Positions 7,999 through 16,466 are shown, counted from the first letter of the stretch. The stretch is DNA of 64,000 bases from Jannaschia seohaensis (GCF_900116765.1 NZ_UETC01000005.1:248001-312000); one strand, 5' to 3'. Program-made: numbers and translations. Notes: a model not told the origin generated them from the letters alone.

Positions 7999-9366
7999 CT
8001 ACGTGAGCCCGTCGAAGACCTCCTCCAACGCGGCGCCGAGCTTTTCGAACATCTCGGCCATCTGGGCTTCGGTCATGATGAAGGCCGGGCAGAGCACGAC
8101 GGCCTGTCCCAGCGGACGGCAGATCAGCCCGTGATCGGTGCAGGTGTTCGCGATCCGCTCTGACACCGACAGGTCGCCGTCCCACGGCGCTTTGGTCTCC
8201 TTGTCGCGCACTGCCTCCAGCGCGCCCATCAGCCCGCGAGAGCGCGCCTCGCCGATATGCGGATGCTCGGCCAGCCGCGCGAGCCCCGCCTCGAAGCTGG
8301 GGGTCAGGGCGCGGACCCGGTCCAGCAGCTCGGTCTCGACCAGATCGATGGCGGCGAGGGCGATGGCGCAGCCGACCGGGTGGCCGGAGGCGGTGAAGCC
8401 GTGGGGGAACTCCTCGACCTCGCGGGTCGCGCGCTGCAACCTGTCTGCCAGCTCCGGCCCCAGGATCACGGCGCCCATCGGGAAATAGCCCGCCGTCAGC
8501 GCCTTGGACGAGATGATCGCGTCGGGCACGAAGTCGTAGCTCTCGCAGCCCCACATCTCGCCGGTGCGGCCCAGGCCGGTGATGACCTCATCGGCGATGA
8601 CCGGGATCTTGTGGCGCCGAAGGATCGGCAGGATCGCGTCGAAATAGCCCGCGGAGGGCGGGATCACCCCGCCTGCGCCCTGGACCGGCTCGGCGAAGAA
8701 ACCGGCGATGGTGTCGACGCCCTCGCGCGCGATCACCTCTTCCAGCTCCTCGGCGAGGCGCGCGGTGAACTCCGCCTCGCTCTCCCCATCGCGGCCTTCG
8801 CGCCAATAATGGGGGCAGGTCAGGTGGATGAAGCCGGGCAGGGGCAGGCCGAAAAGCGAATTATAGGGCTTGCCGGTCATCGAGGCCGTGACCGCCGTCA
8901 CACCGTGATAGGCGTTGCCGCGGGTCAGGATCTTGCGCCGCTCGGGCTGGCCCTCGGCGCCGGCCAGGAACCACAGCATCTTGACCATGGTGTCGTTCGC
9001 CTCGGAGCCCGAGTTGGTATAGAATGTCTTTGCGCTCTCGAAAGGCGAGACTTGGGCGAGCTTCTCCGACAGCATCACCGTCTGGTCCGACATCCGGCCG
9101 AAGAAGGCGTGGTAGCCTGGGAAGCGGGCATATTGCTCCTGCGCGGCGCGGATCAGGCCCGGATGGTCGAAGCCCGCGATCATGTTCCAGAGCCCTGAAT
9201 TGGCGTCCAGGTAGCGGCGGCCTTCGGTGTCGAAGACGTAGGGCCCCTCGCCATGGGTCAGCACTACCGTTCCGCGCGCCTCGATCGAGGGCAGGTCGGT
9301 GAAGCCGAAGAAGGAAGAGGACTTGGCGCGGGCATCCCAGGAATTGGGGTGGGTCGTGTCGGGCAT
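7999..9366 (-). CDS. class III (omega) aminotransferase, PLP-dependent
   Basis: A 455-residue fold-type I enzyme. The Schiff-base lysine is K288 in ISSKALTAGYFPMGA. Other class III landmarks are TNSGSEANDTMVK (phosphate cup), AYHGVTAVTASMTG, the aspartate of VIADEVITGLGRTG, and FTASGHPVGCA. The closest annotated groups are taurine/beta-alanine/polyamine:pyruvate transaminases; the amine substrate cannot be decided here. Its presence about 5 kb from polyamine-type genes makes a polyamine role possible but unproven. The gene is divergent from otnK across a 304-bp region that contains a near-palindrome. Confidence 0.85.
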   Translation of the reverse strand: MPDTTHPNSWDARAKSSSFFGFTDLPSIEARGTVVLTHGEGPYVFDTEGRRYLDANSGLWNMIAGFDHPGLIRAAQEQYARFPGYHAFFGRMSDQTVMLSEKLAQVSPFESAKTFYTNSGSEANDTMVKMLWFLAGAEGQPERRKILTRGNAYHGVTAVTASMTGKPYNSLFGLPLPGFIHLTCPHYWREGRDGESEAEFTARLAEELEEVIAREGVDTIAGFFAEPVQGAGGVIPPSAGYFDAILPILRRHKIPVIADEVITGLGRTGEMWGCESYDFVPDAIISSKALTAGYFPMGAVILGPELADRLQRATREVEEFPHGFTASGHPVGCAIALAAIDLVETELLDRVRALTPSFEAGLARLAEHPHIGEARSRGLMGALEAVRDKETKAPWDGDLSVSERIANTCTDHGLICRPLGQAVVLCPAFIMTEAQMAEMFEKLGAALEEVFDGLT

Positions 9367-9670
9367 CGGAGGTCTCGCGATGAAAGGTCGGCGTCAAGCT
9401 ACGCCTGGAAGCGAGCGGCGTCCATCGGGCAGGACGAGTCACGCAGCGTAAGTTTAAGCTTACCGCAAAGCGCTCCGCCTCACATCGCTCGGAGGTGATG
9501 CGCTTCCGCACGCCTCCGTTTAATGATATGTTAATCAAAGATATTACAGTGGGCCCGATGGCCGCCGGACGCGACTAATCTGCATCACTCGCGGTCGAAA
9601 CGACAATAGAGACTAACGCGGGCATTTTCTCGGTCCTGTGCGCTGGGCAGGGTGACCTGAGGGGAGGCTC
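9367..9670. promoter_or_regulatory. 304-bp divergent promoter region with near-palindrome
   Basis: The region lies between the aminotransferase (minus) and otnK (plus) and is noticeably AT-richer than the surrounding DNA, with runs such as GTTAATCAAAGATATTAC near 9530. GTAAGTTTAAGCTTAC at 9448-9463 is a near-perfect palindrome and a candidate operator. No gene or structured RNA is seen. Confidence 0.4.
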
Positions 9671-10942
9671 ATGGTCATGCAAGGGACATTCTTCGGCGCC
9701 ATCGCCGACGATTTCACCGGAGCGACGGATTTGGCGGCGATGCTCGCGCGGGCGGGGGTTCCGGTGACGCTGCGCATCGGCGTGCCCGAGCCGCGCGCGG
9801 CCGGGGATGTGTTCGAGGTGATCGCCCTCAAGATCCGCACCGTCCCGCCCGAGGATGCCGTGGCCGAGGCGCGGGGGGCCCTGCGTTGGCTGCGGGCCAA
9901 GGGGGCGCAGCGGATCTTCTGGAAATATTGCTCGACCTTCGACTCCACGCCGCGCGGCAATATCGGCACCGTCGCCGACGCGCTGATGTCCGACCTTCAG
10001 GTCGATGCCACCATCCATTGCCCCGCCTTCCCCGAGAACGGGCGGCGCGTGTTCATGGGCAAGCTCTTCGTTGGCAACGAGCTGCTGGACGAGAGCCCGA
10101 TGAAGGACCATCCACTGACGCCGATGCGCGACGCCGATCTGGCGCGCCTGCTTCGGCCGCAGGTGACCCGTCCCACCGGGCTCGTCCCGTTTCCGACGGT
10201 CAAGGCCGGTCCCGATGCGGTGCGGGACGCGCTGGCGCGGCTGTCGGGCCATGTGGTCGTCGATGCGGTGGAGGATCTCGATCTCGGGGTGATTGCCGAA
10301 GCCTGTCGCGACATGCGCCTGATCTGCGGCGGCTCGGCCATCGCGCAGCCGCTCCCGGGCCTCTGGCGCGCGGAGGGGGCGATGGAGGGCGCGGCGTTCG
10401 AGCCCTTGCCCGTGCCCCGGCCCGGGCGCGTCGTCCTGTCGGGCAGCTGCTCGGCCATGACGCGGGCGCAGGTGGGCGCCTATCTGGACGCGGGGGCGGT
10501 GGGCTACCGGCTCGACCCGCTGGAGCTGGCGCAGGGCGGTCTGGAGGCCGCGCGCACCTGGCTCGCCGCGCAGGATCCCGACGCCGACAAGATCCTGTTC
10601 GCCACCGCCCCGCCCAACGCCGTCGCCGCCGCGCAGGAGGCGCTGGGCCCGGCCCGGGCAGGCGCGCTGGTCGAGGATGCGTTGTCGCGGCTGGCGCAGG
10701 ACGCGGTCGAGGCGGGCATCGGCCGGGTCGTGGTCGCGGGCGGCGAAACCTCCGGCGCCGTGATCCGCGCGCTTGGCACCGACCGTCTGCGCATCGGCCC
10801 CGAAATCGCGCCCGGCGTGCCCTGGTGCTTCACCGGCGACAAGGTGGCCGTCGCGCTGAAATCCGGCAATTTCGGCGCCGAGAGCTTCTTCGCGGATGCG
10901 TTTGAGATGCTCGATGCGGGGGGTTCCGTCGCCGCCGAGTAG
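9671..10942 (+). CDS. otnK: four-carbon acid sugar kinase, 3-oxo-tetronate kinase-like
   Basis: A 423-residue kinase. FFGAIADDFTGATDLAAML at the N-terminus is the DUF1537 N-terminal signature, and KYCSTFDSTPRGNIGTVADA and PAFPENGRRVFMGKLFV match 3-oxo-tetronate kinases. The C-terminal nucleotide-binding domain ends VVAGGETSGAVIRALG and GVPWCF. OtnK phosphorylates 3-oxo-tetronates in four-carbon acid sugar catabolism. Its usual partners (dehydrogenase, OtnI isomerase, OtnC aldolase) are absent from the window, so the specificity is tentative. ATG 9671 and ATG 9677 are both possible: GGAGG ends 3 and 9 nt before them, and 9677 gives the more family-like N-terminus. Confidence 0.8.
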   Translation: MVMQGTFFGAIADDFTGATDLAAMLARAGVPVTLRIGVPEPRAAGDVFEVIALKIRTVPPEDAVAEARGALRWLRAKGAQRIFWKYCSTFDSTPRGNIGTVADALMSDLQVDATIHCPAFPENGRRVFMGKLFVGNELLDESPMKDHPLTPMRDADLARLLRPQVTRPTGLVPFPTVKAGPDAVRDALARLSGHVVVDAVEDLDLGVIAEACRDMRLICGGSAIAQPLPGLWRAEGAMEGAAFEPLPVPRPGRVVLSGSCSAMTRAQVGAYLDAGAVGYRLDPLELAQGGLEAARTWLAAQDPDADKILFATAPPNAVAAAQEALGPARAGALVEDALSRLAQDAVEAGIGRVVVAGGETSGAVIRALGTDRLRIGPEIAPGVPWCFTGDKVAVALKSGNFGAESFFADAFEMLDAGGSVAAE

Positions 10943-10958
10943 CGTTACTGTGGCGAGG

Positions 10959-11573
10959 ATGACCGAACGCACCTGCCCCAACTGCGGCGCCGCGCTGCCT
11001 CCTCTGCTGGCCCATGCCCGCATGGTCAATTGCGAGTTCTGCGGCTCGTCCGTCGTGCTGGAGGACGAGGCGCTGCGGGTTGCGGGCAAGGCGGGCGTGA
11101 TGGCAGACGCTCCGGAACTCATATCGATCGGCACGCCCGTGCGTCTGGGTGATGCGGGCGTGTTCACCGCGACGGGCCATGTCCGCTACGATTACGGTCG
11201 GGGCCATTGGGACGAGTATCACGGCACGCTGGAGGATGGCGCGGCGCTCTGGGTCTCGGTCGACGAGGGCGACGTCGCGATGCAGCGCCCCGTCGATCGG
11301 GCCAATTGGCCGCGCATGCAGGGCCCGCCTCGCATCGGGCGGCAGGTCACCTCAGCCGGAATTGATTACACCTGCTCCGAGGTCGACAATGCGACGGCCG
11401 TGGCCTTCCGAGGGCAATTGCCCGAGGAAATCGTTTTGGGAGAGGTGCATCTCTACGCCAACTTCTCGGGGCCGCGGGGCGCGATCCTGTCGGCGGAGCT
11501 TTGGGGCGACGGGGAGTCGGCTTGGTTTACCGGGGTCTGGATCGACCCCTACGACGTGGAGCCAGAGACGTGA
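10959..11573 (+). CDS. DUF4178 protein with N-terminal zinc ribbon (first of pair)
   Basis: A 204-residue soluble protein of unknown biochemical function. Residues 1-30 form a CPNCGAAL...CEFCGSSV zinc ribbon, followed by a beta-rich DUF4178 domain containing the characteristic GHWDEYHGTLEDGAALWVS stretch. It has no signal peptide or membrane segment. ATG 10959 follows GCGAGG; the upstream in-frame ATG at 10896 lies inside otnK. Its TGA overlaps the GTG start of the next DUF4178 gene (GTGA), so the two are translationally coupled. It is the first gene of a run ending in DUF350 and a SpeE-like enzyme; in other bacteria these families occur together, which suggests one membrane-associated complex. 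Confidence 0.82.
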   Translation: MTERTCPNCGAALPPLLAHARMVNCEFCGSSVVLEDEALRVAGKAGVMADAPELISIGTPVRLGDAGVFTATGHVRYDYGRGHWDEYHGTLEDGAALWVSVDEGDVAMQRPVDRANWPRMQGPPRIGRQVTSAGIDYTCSEVDNATAVAFRGQLPEEIVLGEVHLYANFSGPRGAILSAELWGDGESAWFTGVWIDPYDVEPET

Positions 11574-12844
11574 CTGGCCATGTCTCCTCGATAAACTGCA
11601 CCAATTGCGGCGCGGGGCTGGAAGTCCTGGGCGGCGGGCGGGTGACGACGCAGGTCTGCGGCTATTGCGGTGCGCGGTTGGACGCCAACGACGCCTACCG
11701 CGTGCTTTCTGTTCATGCCGCGATGTATCGGCCCGACACGCCCTTCAAGCTTGGCATGAAGGGGCTCGTCGATGGCGTCGAGCACACGATCATCGGCATC
11801 GCCGGCTATGTCGAACGCTGGCAGGGCAGCGAGTGGTACTGGGTCGATCACATGCTCTACTCGCCGACCCATGGCTATGCCTGGCTCACACTGGAGGACG
11901 GGCACACCCTTCTCACTCGCAAGGTGCGCGACTGGCCACGCGGTCCGTTCCTCACCTCCCGCGAGGTCGAGCGCGCCGAGACGCGGCCGACCCGCGAGTG
12001 GCGGGGCAAGACCTATGTCTACTACGCCACCTCATCCTGGATCCTCGACTATGTCGAAGGGGAGTTCACCTGGCGGCCCGAGAAGGGCCAGCGCGGCACC
12101 GCCGTCAGCCTGATGCCCAAGGGCAAGGCCAGCGACATGCTGACCTTCGCCGATGGCGAGGAGCGGGAGATCGAGGTCACGCGCTACTTCCCCGAGGCCA
12201 CAGCCATTTTCGGCGCCGCGCCGTCAGCGCCACGCGGCGTCCATCCCCTCCAGCCCTATGTTCCGAAAGAGGGTAAACGCTTCTACGGGCTGTGGTTCGC
12301 GGCGATGACGGTGGCCGCGCTCGTGCTCGCCATGCTGGTGGCGGTGACTTCGGGCGAGCGGATCACGCTTTATGAGGGCCAGCCCGAGACCATCCCGCCC
12401 GAGATGACGTTCGACGTCTCGCGCGTCTCCCGGCCCGTGCGGCTGGAGCTGTTCCAGAACCTCGCCCAGACCTGGGCCGAATACGAGATGTCGCTGACGG
12501 ACCCGGTCGGAACGCGCATTGCCGAGACCGGGCGCGGCATCAGCTATTATTACGGCGGCTCGGGCGAGGATGCCTGGTCCGAGGGCAGCCGCTATTCCTC
12601 GCTCACCTTCCAGCCCACCGTGCCCGGCACCTATGTCTTGCTGATGGAGCCCGGCGAGGTGCAGCCGCTTGCGGGCCGGGTGCCGCTGCGCCTGACCGTA
12701 CAGGAAGGGCGGGGCCGCGCGCTCTGGCTGCTGATCGCGGCGGGGGCTTTCGCGATGGCCTTCCTGTGGACGCTGTCCTCGGGCTGGCGCCATCGCTCGG
12801 CGCGCTGGAAAGGGTCGGACTGGACCGAAGAGGATGACGACTGA
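11570..12844 (+). CDS. DUF4178 membrane protein with zinc ribbon (second of pair)
   Basis: A 424-residue protein. It starts with a CTNCGAGL...CGYCGARL zinc ribbon (residues 8-40). A DUF4178 domain follows (GSEWYWVDHMLYSPTHGYAW), then a transmembrane helix near residue 245-265 (FAAMTVAALVLAMLVAV), a beta-sandwich-like extracytoplasmic region (EMSLTDPVG...VPGTYVLLMEPG) and a second helix (LWLLIAAGAFAMAFLW) before a short acidic tail. Start GTG 11570 overlaps the previous stop by 4 nt, and GGAG lies about 9 nt upstream. A membrane-spanning sensor or scaffold carrying the cytoplasmic DUF4178 domain is inferred. The stop overlaps the next small gene by one base. Confidence 0.82.
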   Translation: MTGHVSSINCTNCGAGLEVLGGGRVTTQVCGYCGARLDANDAYRVLSVHAAMYRPDTPFKLGMKGLVDGVEHTIIGIAGYVERWQGSEWYWVDHMLYSPTHGYAWLTLEDGHTLLTRKVRDWPRGPFLTSREVERAETRPTREWRGKTYVYYATSSWILDYVEGEFTWRPEKGQRGTAVSLMPKGKASDMLTFADGEEREIEVTRYFPEATAIFGAAPSAPRGVHPLQPYVPKEGKRFYGLWFAAMTVAALVLAMLVAVTSGERITLYEGQPETIPPEMTFDVSRVSRPVRLELFQNLAQTWAEYEMSLTDPVGTRIAETGRGISYYYGGSGEDAWSEGSRYSSLTFQPTVPGTYVLLMEPGEVQPLAGRVPLRLTVQEGRGRALWLLIAAGAFAMAFLWTLSSGWRHRSARWKGSDWTEEDDD

Positions 12845-13005
12845 TGTTCATGCGGCTTGCGGTGATCGTCGTCTCGCTGAGCCTGCTGGGGGGCTCGGGA
12901 TACGCATCCTGGTACGGCTGGGGCGCGGTGGACCGCGATACCGGTCCGGGCTCGATGCGAACGGGATCGACGGGCGGCGGCTTCGGCTTCGTCCGGGTGA
13001 AATAA
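12844..13005 (+). CDS. 53-residue small membrane/exported protein
   Basis: The frame starts at ATG 12844, sharing its A with the TGA of the second DUF4178 gene, and ends at TAA 13003-13005. The N-terminus MFMRLAVIVVSLSLLGGSGY is a membrane anchor or signal peptide. The rest is Gly/Ser-rich (GPGSMRTGSTGGGFGFVRVK). DUF350 starts 15 nt later. The one-base overlap, the tight spacing and the hydrophobic start support a real gene. I know no family for it; a small subunit of the DUF4178/DUF350 membrane assembly is plausible. Confidence 0.6.
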   Translation: MFMRLAVIVVSLSLLGGSGYASWYGWGAVDRDTGPGSMRTGSTGGGFGFVRVK

Positions 13006-13019
13006 GTTAGGAGACAGCC

Positions 13020-13244
13020 ATGGCGGCATTCGAAAACCTCGTCTTTGCGGAGATCGTCGGCACGATCTTCTACACCTTCTTCGGGCTGGTGCTGTTGCTG
13101 GCCTGCTGGTGGCTGATCGAGGCGGTGACCCCATTCTCGCTGCGCCGGGAGTTGGAGGAAGATCAGAACATGGCCATCGCGGTGGTCATGGGATCGATGT
13201 TCCTGGCGCTGGCGATCATCATCGCGGCGGTGATCCAGACGTGA
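13020..13244 (+). CDS. DUF350 small membrane protein (YjfL family)
   Basis: A 74-residue protein with two hydrophobic helices: one near residues 14-34 (TIFYTFFGLVLLLACWWLIE) and one near 50-73 (MAIAVVMGSMFLALAIIIAA). The linking segment TPFSLRRELEEDQNMA is characteristic of DUF350; the acidic ELEEDQN after the first helix is the family hallmark. ATG 13020 follows TAGGAGA. Its TGA overlaps the GTG of the SpeE-like gene. DUF350 proteins are linked in many genomes to DUF4178, PspA-like and spermidine-synthase-like genes, but their biochemical role is unknown. Confidence 0.88.
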   Translation: MAAFENLVFAEIVGTIFYTFFGLVLLLACWWLIEAVTPFSLRRELEEDQNMAIAVVMGSMFLALAIIIAAVIQT

Positions 13245-14806
13245 CCGGGCAGGGGGGCTCTGCCCCCCATCGGCCGGAGGCCGATTCCCCCCGGGATATT
13301 TCCGCAGGGAAGAAGACCGGGGCGGAGATCTGGCTGCTCGGGACGACGCTGGTCGTCGCCGTGGCCGGGCTGATCTACGAGCTGATCGCCGCGACCGTGT
13401 CCAGCTATCTGCTGGGTGACTCGGTGCGGCAGTTCAGCTTCGTGATCGGGGTCTTCCTGTCGGCGATGGGGGTCGGGGCCTGGGCGTCGCGCTATGTGGG
13501 CTGCGCGGTGCAGGGCTTTGTGCGGGCGCAGATCGGGCTGGGGCTGATCGGGGGGTTTGCCGCTCTCGTCACCTTTTTCTCCTACGCCGCGGTCGAGGCC
13601 GTGGCGCTGCCGCTCTATGGCGCGCTGATCGCGGTGGGGCTGCTCTCGGGGATGGAGATCCCGCTGCTGGCGCGTATCCTCGGAGAAATCGGGGCGGGGC
13701 GGTTCCGCTTCGAGAACGTGCTGTCGGTCGACTATCTCGGCGCGCTGGTGGCGTCGCTGGCCTTTCCGCTGCTGATCGTGCCCAACCTGTCGCTGATCTC
13801 GGCGGGGCTGGTCTTTGGCCTGCTGAATCTCGCCGTGGCGGGCGGGACGCTGTGGCTGTTTCGCGACCGGCTGGGGCGCGCGGTCTGGCTTGCCTGGGGC
13901 GGATCCATGGCCGCCGTGGGCGCGGCGCTGATCTGGTCGGGGCCGGTGGCCGGAGCGCTGGATGCGCGGCTCTATGGCGACGAGATCGTCTGGAGCGAGC
14001 GGACGGAGTATCAACAGATCGTCGTGACCCGGCATCGCGGCCGCACACGGCTGTTCCTGGATGGCGCGGTGCAGTTCGATACCCGCGACGAGTATCGCTA
14101 TCACGAGGCGCTGGTCCATCCGGCCATGGCGGCCGCGCCGCGCCGGACCGAGGTCGTGGTGATGGGCGGCGGCGACGGGATGGCGGTGCGCGAGGTGCTG
14201 CGCTGGGCCCCGGCGCGGGTCGTGCTGGTCGATCTGGACCCGGCGGTGACGGCGCTGTTCCGTGACCGGGACGATCTGGCGGCGTTGAATGACTTCGCGC
14301 TGCGCGATCCTCGGGTCGAGATCGTCAATGCAGACGCCTTCGCCTGGGCGCGGGACGGCGGGGCGGCCTTCGATGTGGCGGTGCTGGATCTGCCGGACCC
14401 GAAGAACCTCTCGCTGTCCCGGCTCTACACCGCCGAGTTCTACCGGCTTCTGCGCGGGCGCCTTTCGGCCCAAGGGGTCGCGGTCACGCAGGCGGGCTCG
14501 CCCGTCTTCGCGCCGGACGCGTTCTGGATCGTCGCGCGCACGATGGCCGAGGGCTGGGACGTGACCCCTTATCGCGCCTATGTGCCCAGTTTCGGGATGT
14601 GGGGCTTCGTGCTGGCGCGGCCCGAGGGGATGCGGCTCCGGCAGGCGGCCTACCCGGAGGGGCTCCGCTATCTCGACGCTGAGGTCTGGGCCGCGGCGCA
14701 GGTCTTCGATGGCGATACGGGGCCGCGGGACGGGCCGGTGAACCGGCTGTCGACGCATCCGCTGCCCCGCGCCTATGAGGCGGGCTGGGACGCCTGGTTC
14801 AGGTGA
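13241..14806 (+). CDS. membrane-anchored spermidine-synthase-like aminopropyltransferase
   Basis: A 521-residue protein with an N-terminal membrane domain of about seven helices (residues 28-240) and a C-terminal SpeE-like methyltransferase-fold domain. The latter shows TEYQQIVVTR, the nucleotide loop VMGGGDGMAVREVLRW, the acidic strand VLVDLDPAV, and VAVLDLPDPKNLSLSRLYT, where canonical SpeE has a DxxDP catalytic loop. It probably uses decarboxylated SAM, the product of the convergent speD, but the acceptor may be a polyamine, a lipid or a protein. GTG 13241 overlaps the DUF350 stop (GTGA). No later in-frame start precedes the first helix, so the first 25 or so residues are encoded by a dispersed repeat (13252-13315). 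Confidence 0.82.
   Translation: MTGQGGSAPHRPEADSPRDISAGKKTGAEIWLLGTTLVVAVAGLIYELIAATVSSYLLGDSVRQFSFVIGVFLSAMGVGAWASRYVGCAVQGFVRAQIGLGLIGGFAALVTFFSYAAVEAVALPLYGALIAVGLLSGMEIPLLARILGEIGAGRFRFENVLSVDYLGALVASLAFPLLIVPNLSLISAGLVFGLLNLAVAGGTLWLFRDRLGRAVWLAWGGSMAAVGAALIWSGPVAGALDARLYGDEIVWSERTEYQQIVVTRHRGRTRLFLDGAVQFDTRDEYRYHEALVHPAMAAAPRRTEVVVMGGGDGMAVREVLRWAPARVVLVDLDPAVTALFRDRDDLAALNDFALRDPRVEIVNADAFAWARDGGAAFDVAVLDLPDPKNLSLSRLYTAEFYRLLRGRLSAQGVAVTQAGSPVFAPDAFWIVARTMAEGWDVTPYRAYVPSFGMWGFVLARPEGMRLRQAAYPEGLRYLDAEVWAAAQVFDGDTGPRDGPVNRLSTHPLPRAYEAGWDAWFR
13252..13315 (+). repeat. composite palindromic repeat, copy 1 (inside SpeE-like 5' end)
   Basis: Hairpin GGGGGG-CTCTG-CCCCCC (13252-13268) is followed by CGGCC-GGA-GGCCG (13271-13283) and the tail CCCCCCGGGATATTTCC(G)CAGGGAAGAAG ending at 13315. 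The same architecture recurs at 20221-20308 and 40883-40972 on this strand, and at 30486-30539 on the other. Here it lies within a reading frame. Confidence 0.75.
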
Positions 14807-15143
14807 GCGCGCCGGGCGCGCGCTCGCCCCGGGTCAGCAGGCGGCGCGACGTGCGGGTCGGCGCAAGCACCGCGTCGAGATGGTCGGCGGCGGCCTCGAT
14901 GCGGGCGGTGCCGCACATGAAAAGGTCCAGCGCGGCATAGTCATGCTCGGGCCAGGTGTGGATCGTGATGTGGCTCTCGGCCAGCAGCAGCACGCCGGTC
15001 AGGCCGCCGCCCTCGAACGGGTGCAGATGGGCCGACAGCACGGTCGCGCCCGCCGCCCCGGCGGCGCCGTGCAGAGCGGCCTCGATCGTGTCCGCGTCCT
15101 GGATGCCGCCCCAGTGCTCCAGCAGGAGATGCCGCCCGATCAT
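14799..15143 (-). CDS. speD: S-adenosylmethionine decarboxylase proenzyme, short SpeD
   Basis: A 114-residue pyruvoyl enzyme. [20 protein letters not shown] holds the self-cleavage site Glu56-Ser57; Ser57 would become the pyruvoyl group. The following His and Cys (DLFMCGTA) are the usual processing and proton-donor residues. The product, decarboxylated SAM, is the aminopropyl donor for SpeE-type enzymes. The start (15143) overlaps the dtd stop by 4 nt, placing it in a pfkB-dtd-speD transcript. Its 3' end overlaps the convergent SpeE-like gene by 8 bp. The tail-to-tail pairing with an enzyme that needs its product supports a shared pathway. Confidence 0.9.
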   Translation of the reverse strand: MIGRHLLLEHWGGIQDADTIEAALHGAAGAAGATVLSAHLHPFEGGGLTGVLLLAESHITIHTWPEHDYAALDLFMCGTARIEAAADHLDAVLAPTRTSRRLLTRGERAPGALT

Positions 15144-15577
15144 CGCTCGATCGGGATCGTGACCGGGCCGTCATTGACCAGATGCACGCCCATGTCGGCG
15201 CCGAAGCGGCCTGTCTCGACCGGGACGCCCTCGGCCGCGAGCCGGTCGGCGAAGTGCAGATAGAGGCGCTCCCCCATCTCGGGGGGGGCGGCGGTGGAGA
15301 AACCGGGGCGGGTGCCGCGGGAGGTATCGGCGGCCAGGGTGAACTGGCTGACGACCAAGGCACTGCCGCCCACGTCCCGCACGGAGCGATTCATGCGGCC
15401 CGCGTCGTCGCGAAAGATGCGCAGCTTGGCGATGCGCGCGGCCAGGGCCTCGGCATTGGTCTCCGTGTCGCCCTGCATGGCGCAGACCAGGATCAAAAGG
15501 CCGGGGCCGGTGCGGCCCACGGTCTCGCCCCCCACGTCCACGCGGGCTTCGGTCACGCGTTGGACGATGGCCTTCAT
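15140..15577 (-). CDS. dtd: D-aminoacyl-tRNA deacylase
   Basis: A 145-residue cytosolic enzyme that removes D-amino acids (and glycine from mischarged tRNA-Ala) from tRNA. The N-terminus [20 protein letters not shown], the catalytic-site motif [19 protein letters not shown] and the C-terminal Gly-cisPro motif (VNDGPVTI) are complete and the length is typical. It lies 7 bp downstream of the sugar kinase and overlaps speD by 4 nt, indicating one operon. Confidence 0.95.
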   Translation of the reverse strand: MKAIVQRVTEARVDVGGETVGRTGPGLLILVCAMQGDTETNAEALAARIAKLRIFRDDAGRMNRSVRDVGGSALVVSQFTLAADTSRGTRPGFSTAAPPEMGERLYLHFADRLAAEGVPVETGRFGADMGVHLVNDGPVTIPIER

Positions 15578-15584
15578 CGCGGTC

Positions 15585-16466
15585 TCACAGCTCGCTGTCC
15601 CAGGGCGGGTTTGCCCCCGCCCGGCTGACGGTGATGGCGGCGGCGCGCACGCCGAGTTCCAACGCGGCGCGCAGCACGTCGTCGGAGGGCGCTGCCTTGG
15701 CCAGCGCGCCGGCGCGGTGCAGCCCGGCGAGGAAGCCCGCGTTGAACGTGTCGCCCGCGCCGACCGTATCGACGACCTCGACCTTCCGGGCAGGGACGGT
15801 GACGCGGCCTTGGGCGGTGATCGCCGTCACGCCCTTGGCTCCTTCGGTCAGGCACAGCACCTTGGGACCGCGCGCCAGCACGTCCTCGGCGGTCAAGCCG
15901 ACCCAGGCCAAATCCTCGTCCGAGAGTTTCACGAAGTCCGCCACCGCCAGCAGCCGGTCCAGCCGGGCGCGGAACGCGGCCGGGTCGCGGATGAAACCCG
16001 GCCGGATATTGGGATCGATCATGATCGGAAGATGGGCGTTGCCGGTGGCGAGCGCCTCATAGGTGGCCGCGCAGGGTTCGACCGCCAGAGAGATGCCGCC
16101 GATGAACAGGGCCTGAATGTCGCTCATGTCGGGCAGATCGGCCGGGGCGACGAGGCGGCCCGCCGTGTTCTCGTCGTAGAACGCGTATTCGGCATGGCCG
16201 TCGGTCAGGGTGACGAAGGCCAGCGTCGTGGGACGGTCCGAGACGGCGGCGCGGCTCTCTACGTTGGACGCGGCGAGACCGGCGGCGAGGCGCTGGCCGA
16301 ACAGGTCGGACGAAAGGCCGGTAAAGAACGCGGTCGGCGCGCCCAGGCGACCGAGAGCGATGGCGGTATTGAACACCGCCCCTCCCGTCGCGGGGTAGAA
16401 GCCCGCGCCATCGGCGGTTTCTCTTGGCAACATGTCGATCAGGGCTTCGCCGGCGCAAAGTATCAT
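15585..16466 (-). CDS. PfkB-family carbohydrate kinase (fructokinase-like)
   Basis: A 293-residue ribokinase-fold enzyme. [13 protein letters not shown] and [15 protein letters not shown] form the PfkB N-terminal signature, and [19 protein letters not shown] is the C-terminal signature with the catalytic Asp of DTVGAGD and the anion hole. The best match by eye is bacterial fructokinase; other hexoses or nucleosides cannot be excluded. ATG 16466 follows GAGGAGA closely. The frame continues 38 codons upstream, but without a ribosome site and overlapping the divergent sulfotransferase promoter. It is first in the pfkB-dtd-speD run. Confidence 0.85.
   Translation of the reverse strand: MILCAGEALIDMLPRETADGAGFYPATGGAVFNTAIALGRLGAPTAFFTGLSSDLFGQRLAAGLAASNVESRAAVSDRPTTLAFVTLTDGHAEYAFYDENTAGRLVAPADLPDMSDIQALFIGGISLAVEPCAATYEALATGNAHLPIMIDPNIRPGFIRDPAAFRARLDRLLAVADFVKLSDEDLAWVGLTAEDVLARGPKVLCLTEGAKGVTAITAQGRVTVPARKVEVVDTVGAGDTFNAGFLAGLHRAGALAKAAPSDDVLRAALELGVRAAAITVSRAGANPPWDSEL

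Noticed and set aside
6458-8134. 558-codon open frame on the plus strand
   Set aside because: It runs antisense to the PPC-repeat protein and the aminotransferase end; low-complexity Gly/Arg/His composition and no ribosome site.
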